Source: Sulfurovum sp.
Lineage (GTDB): Bacteria; Campylobacterota; Campylobacteria; Campylobacterales; Sulfurovaceae
Length of the DNA: 43,362 bases
Reading direction: 5' to 3'
Assembly (NCBI GenBank): GCA_027068435.1
Contig: JAMOTA010000019.1
Span: forward strand, 1-43,362
Part shown: positions 43,243-43,362 of the stretch, piece by piece
Numbering within the stretch: position 1 is the first letter of the stretch
Layout of the letters: the number at the start of each line of letters is the position of its first letter
Position numbers and translations under genes: made by a program
Notes under the pieces: generated by a model
What the model was told of the DNA's origin: nothing
The model's input: only the letters and a program-made list of their open reading frames with translations
The model's database searches: none

Positions 43243-43271
43243 TTGACAATAGGAGAGTAAGGTGCTATAAT
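43243..43271 (+). promoter_or_regulatory. Consensus sigma70 promoter of an rRNA operon
   Basis: TTGACA (43243-43248) and TATAAT (43266-43271) are 17 bases apart. The GC-rich discriminator ACGCGTCC follows, as in stringently controlled stable-RNA promoters. The leader below supports an rrn operon starting past the right edge. Confidence 0.9.
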
Positions 43272-43274
43272 ACG

Positions 43275-43311
43275 CGTCCAACAACACATGGACGTTTAGT
43301 GAGTAGCTAAA
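43275..43311 (+). promoter_or_regulatory. Two hairpins in the rRNA leader (boxB-like)
   Basis: CGTCCA-8 bases-TGGACG (43275-43294) begins about at the expected transcription start, and TTTAG-TGAGTAG-CTAAA (43295-43311) follows with no gap. Stacked stems ahead of boxA are the layout of rrn antitermination leaders. Confidence 0.6.
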
Positions 43312-43326
43312 AAGAGTGTTATTGAG

Positions 43327-43339
43327 TGATCTTTGACAA
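43327..43339 (+). promoter_or_regulatory. boxA antitermination element
   Basis: TGATCTTTGACAA matches E. coli rrn boxA TGCTCTTTAACAA at 11 of 13 positions, allowing A for C and G for A. It binds NusB-S10 (NusE) so RNA polymerase can read through structured rRNA. The following AT-rich bases run to the window edge; 16S is not reached. Confidence 0.75.
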
Positions 43340-43362
43340 CCAAATATAAGTAAACAAATCAA

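Overview
The window is AT-rich bacterial DNA with tightly packed genes. It most resembles a Campylobacterota (epsilonproteobacterial) chromosome, probably from the Sulfurovum/Sulfurimonas side. The evidence is the order tRNA cluster-tuf-rpmG-tRNA-Trp-secE-nusG-rplKAJL-rpoB-rpoC-rpsL-rpsG-fusA, rpoB and rpoC as separate genes (not fused as in Helicobacter and Wolinella), a sulfide:quinone-oxidoreductase-like flavoprotein, and promoters dominated by a TATAAT -10. The genus is inferred; no 16S sequence lies in the window.

Region 1 (1-18.2 kb) is the information-processing core. A partial yaaA-type gene on the minus strand is followed by a consensus sigma70 promoter that drives tRNA-Thr(TGT), Tyr(GTA), Gly(TCC) and Thr(GGT). 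Then come tuf, rpmG, tRNA-Trp, secE, nusG, rplK, rplA, rplJ, rplL, rpoB, rpoC, rpsL, rpsG and fusA. Intercistronic hairpins mark likely attenuation, processing or autoregulation points: an L10-type leader, an rplL-rpoB hairpin and a possible L1 operator. fusA ends at a hairpin and no second tuf follows.

Region 2 (18.3-28.8 kb) begins with a small lipoprotein gene and a short conserved-looking gene on the plus strand. They converge with a long minus-strand run: NFACT-family protein, cdsA, dxr, a small hydrolase, tsaD, gyrB, a membrane protein with degenerate GGDEF and EAL domains, queF and a small phage-repressor-like HTH protein. The run covers phospholipid and isoprenoid precursors, tRNA modification (t6A and queuosine) and DNA topology.

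Region 3 (28.9-34.7 kb) holds leuC on the plus strand converging with purT, a 2-hydroxyacid dehydrogenase, and a succinate dehydrogenase/fumarate reductase flavoprotein and iron-sulfur pair. That pair lacks the usual covalent-FAD histidine and carries an extra cluster cysteine. No membrane anchor gene is adjacent.

Region 4 (34.8-43.4 kb) starts with rplM-rpsI and a bidirectional terminator. Next come a membrane protein with a catalytically dead peptide-deformylase domain, a 53-codon gene, and an SQR-like flavoprotein, all on the minus strand. Divergent from these is an oligopeptide-type ABC transporter operon (binding protein plus two permeases, no ATPase). The window ends in the promoter and antitermination leader (two hairpins and boxA) of what should be an rRNA operon beginning just beyond the right edge.

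The most unusual items are the pseudo-deformylase membrane protein, the 53-residue protein beside the SQR, the atypical SdhA/SdhB cofactor residues, and the doubly degenerate GGDEF-EAL protein translated directly behind gyrB.
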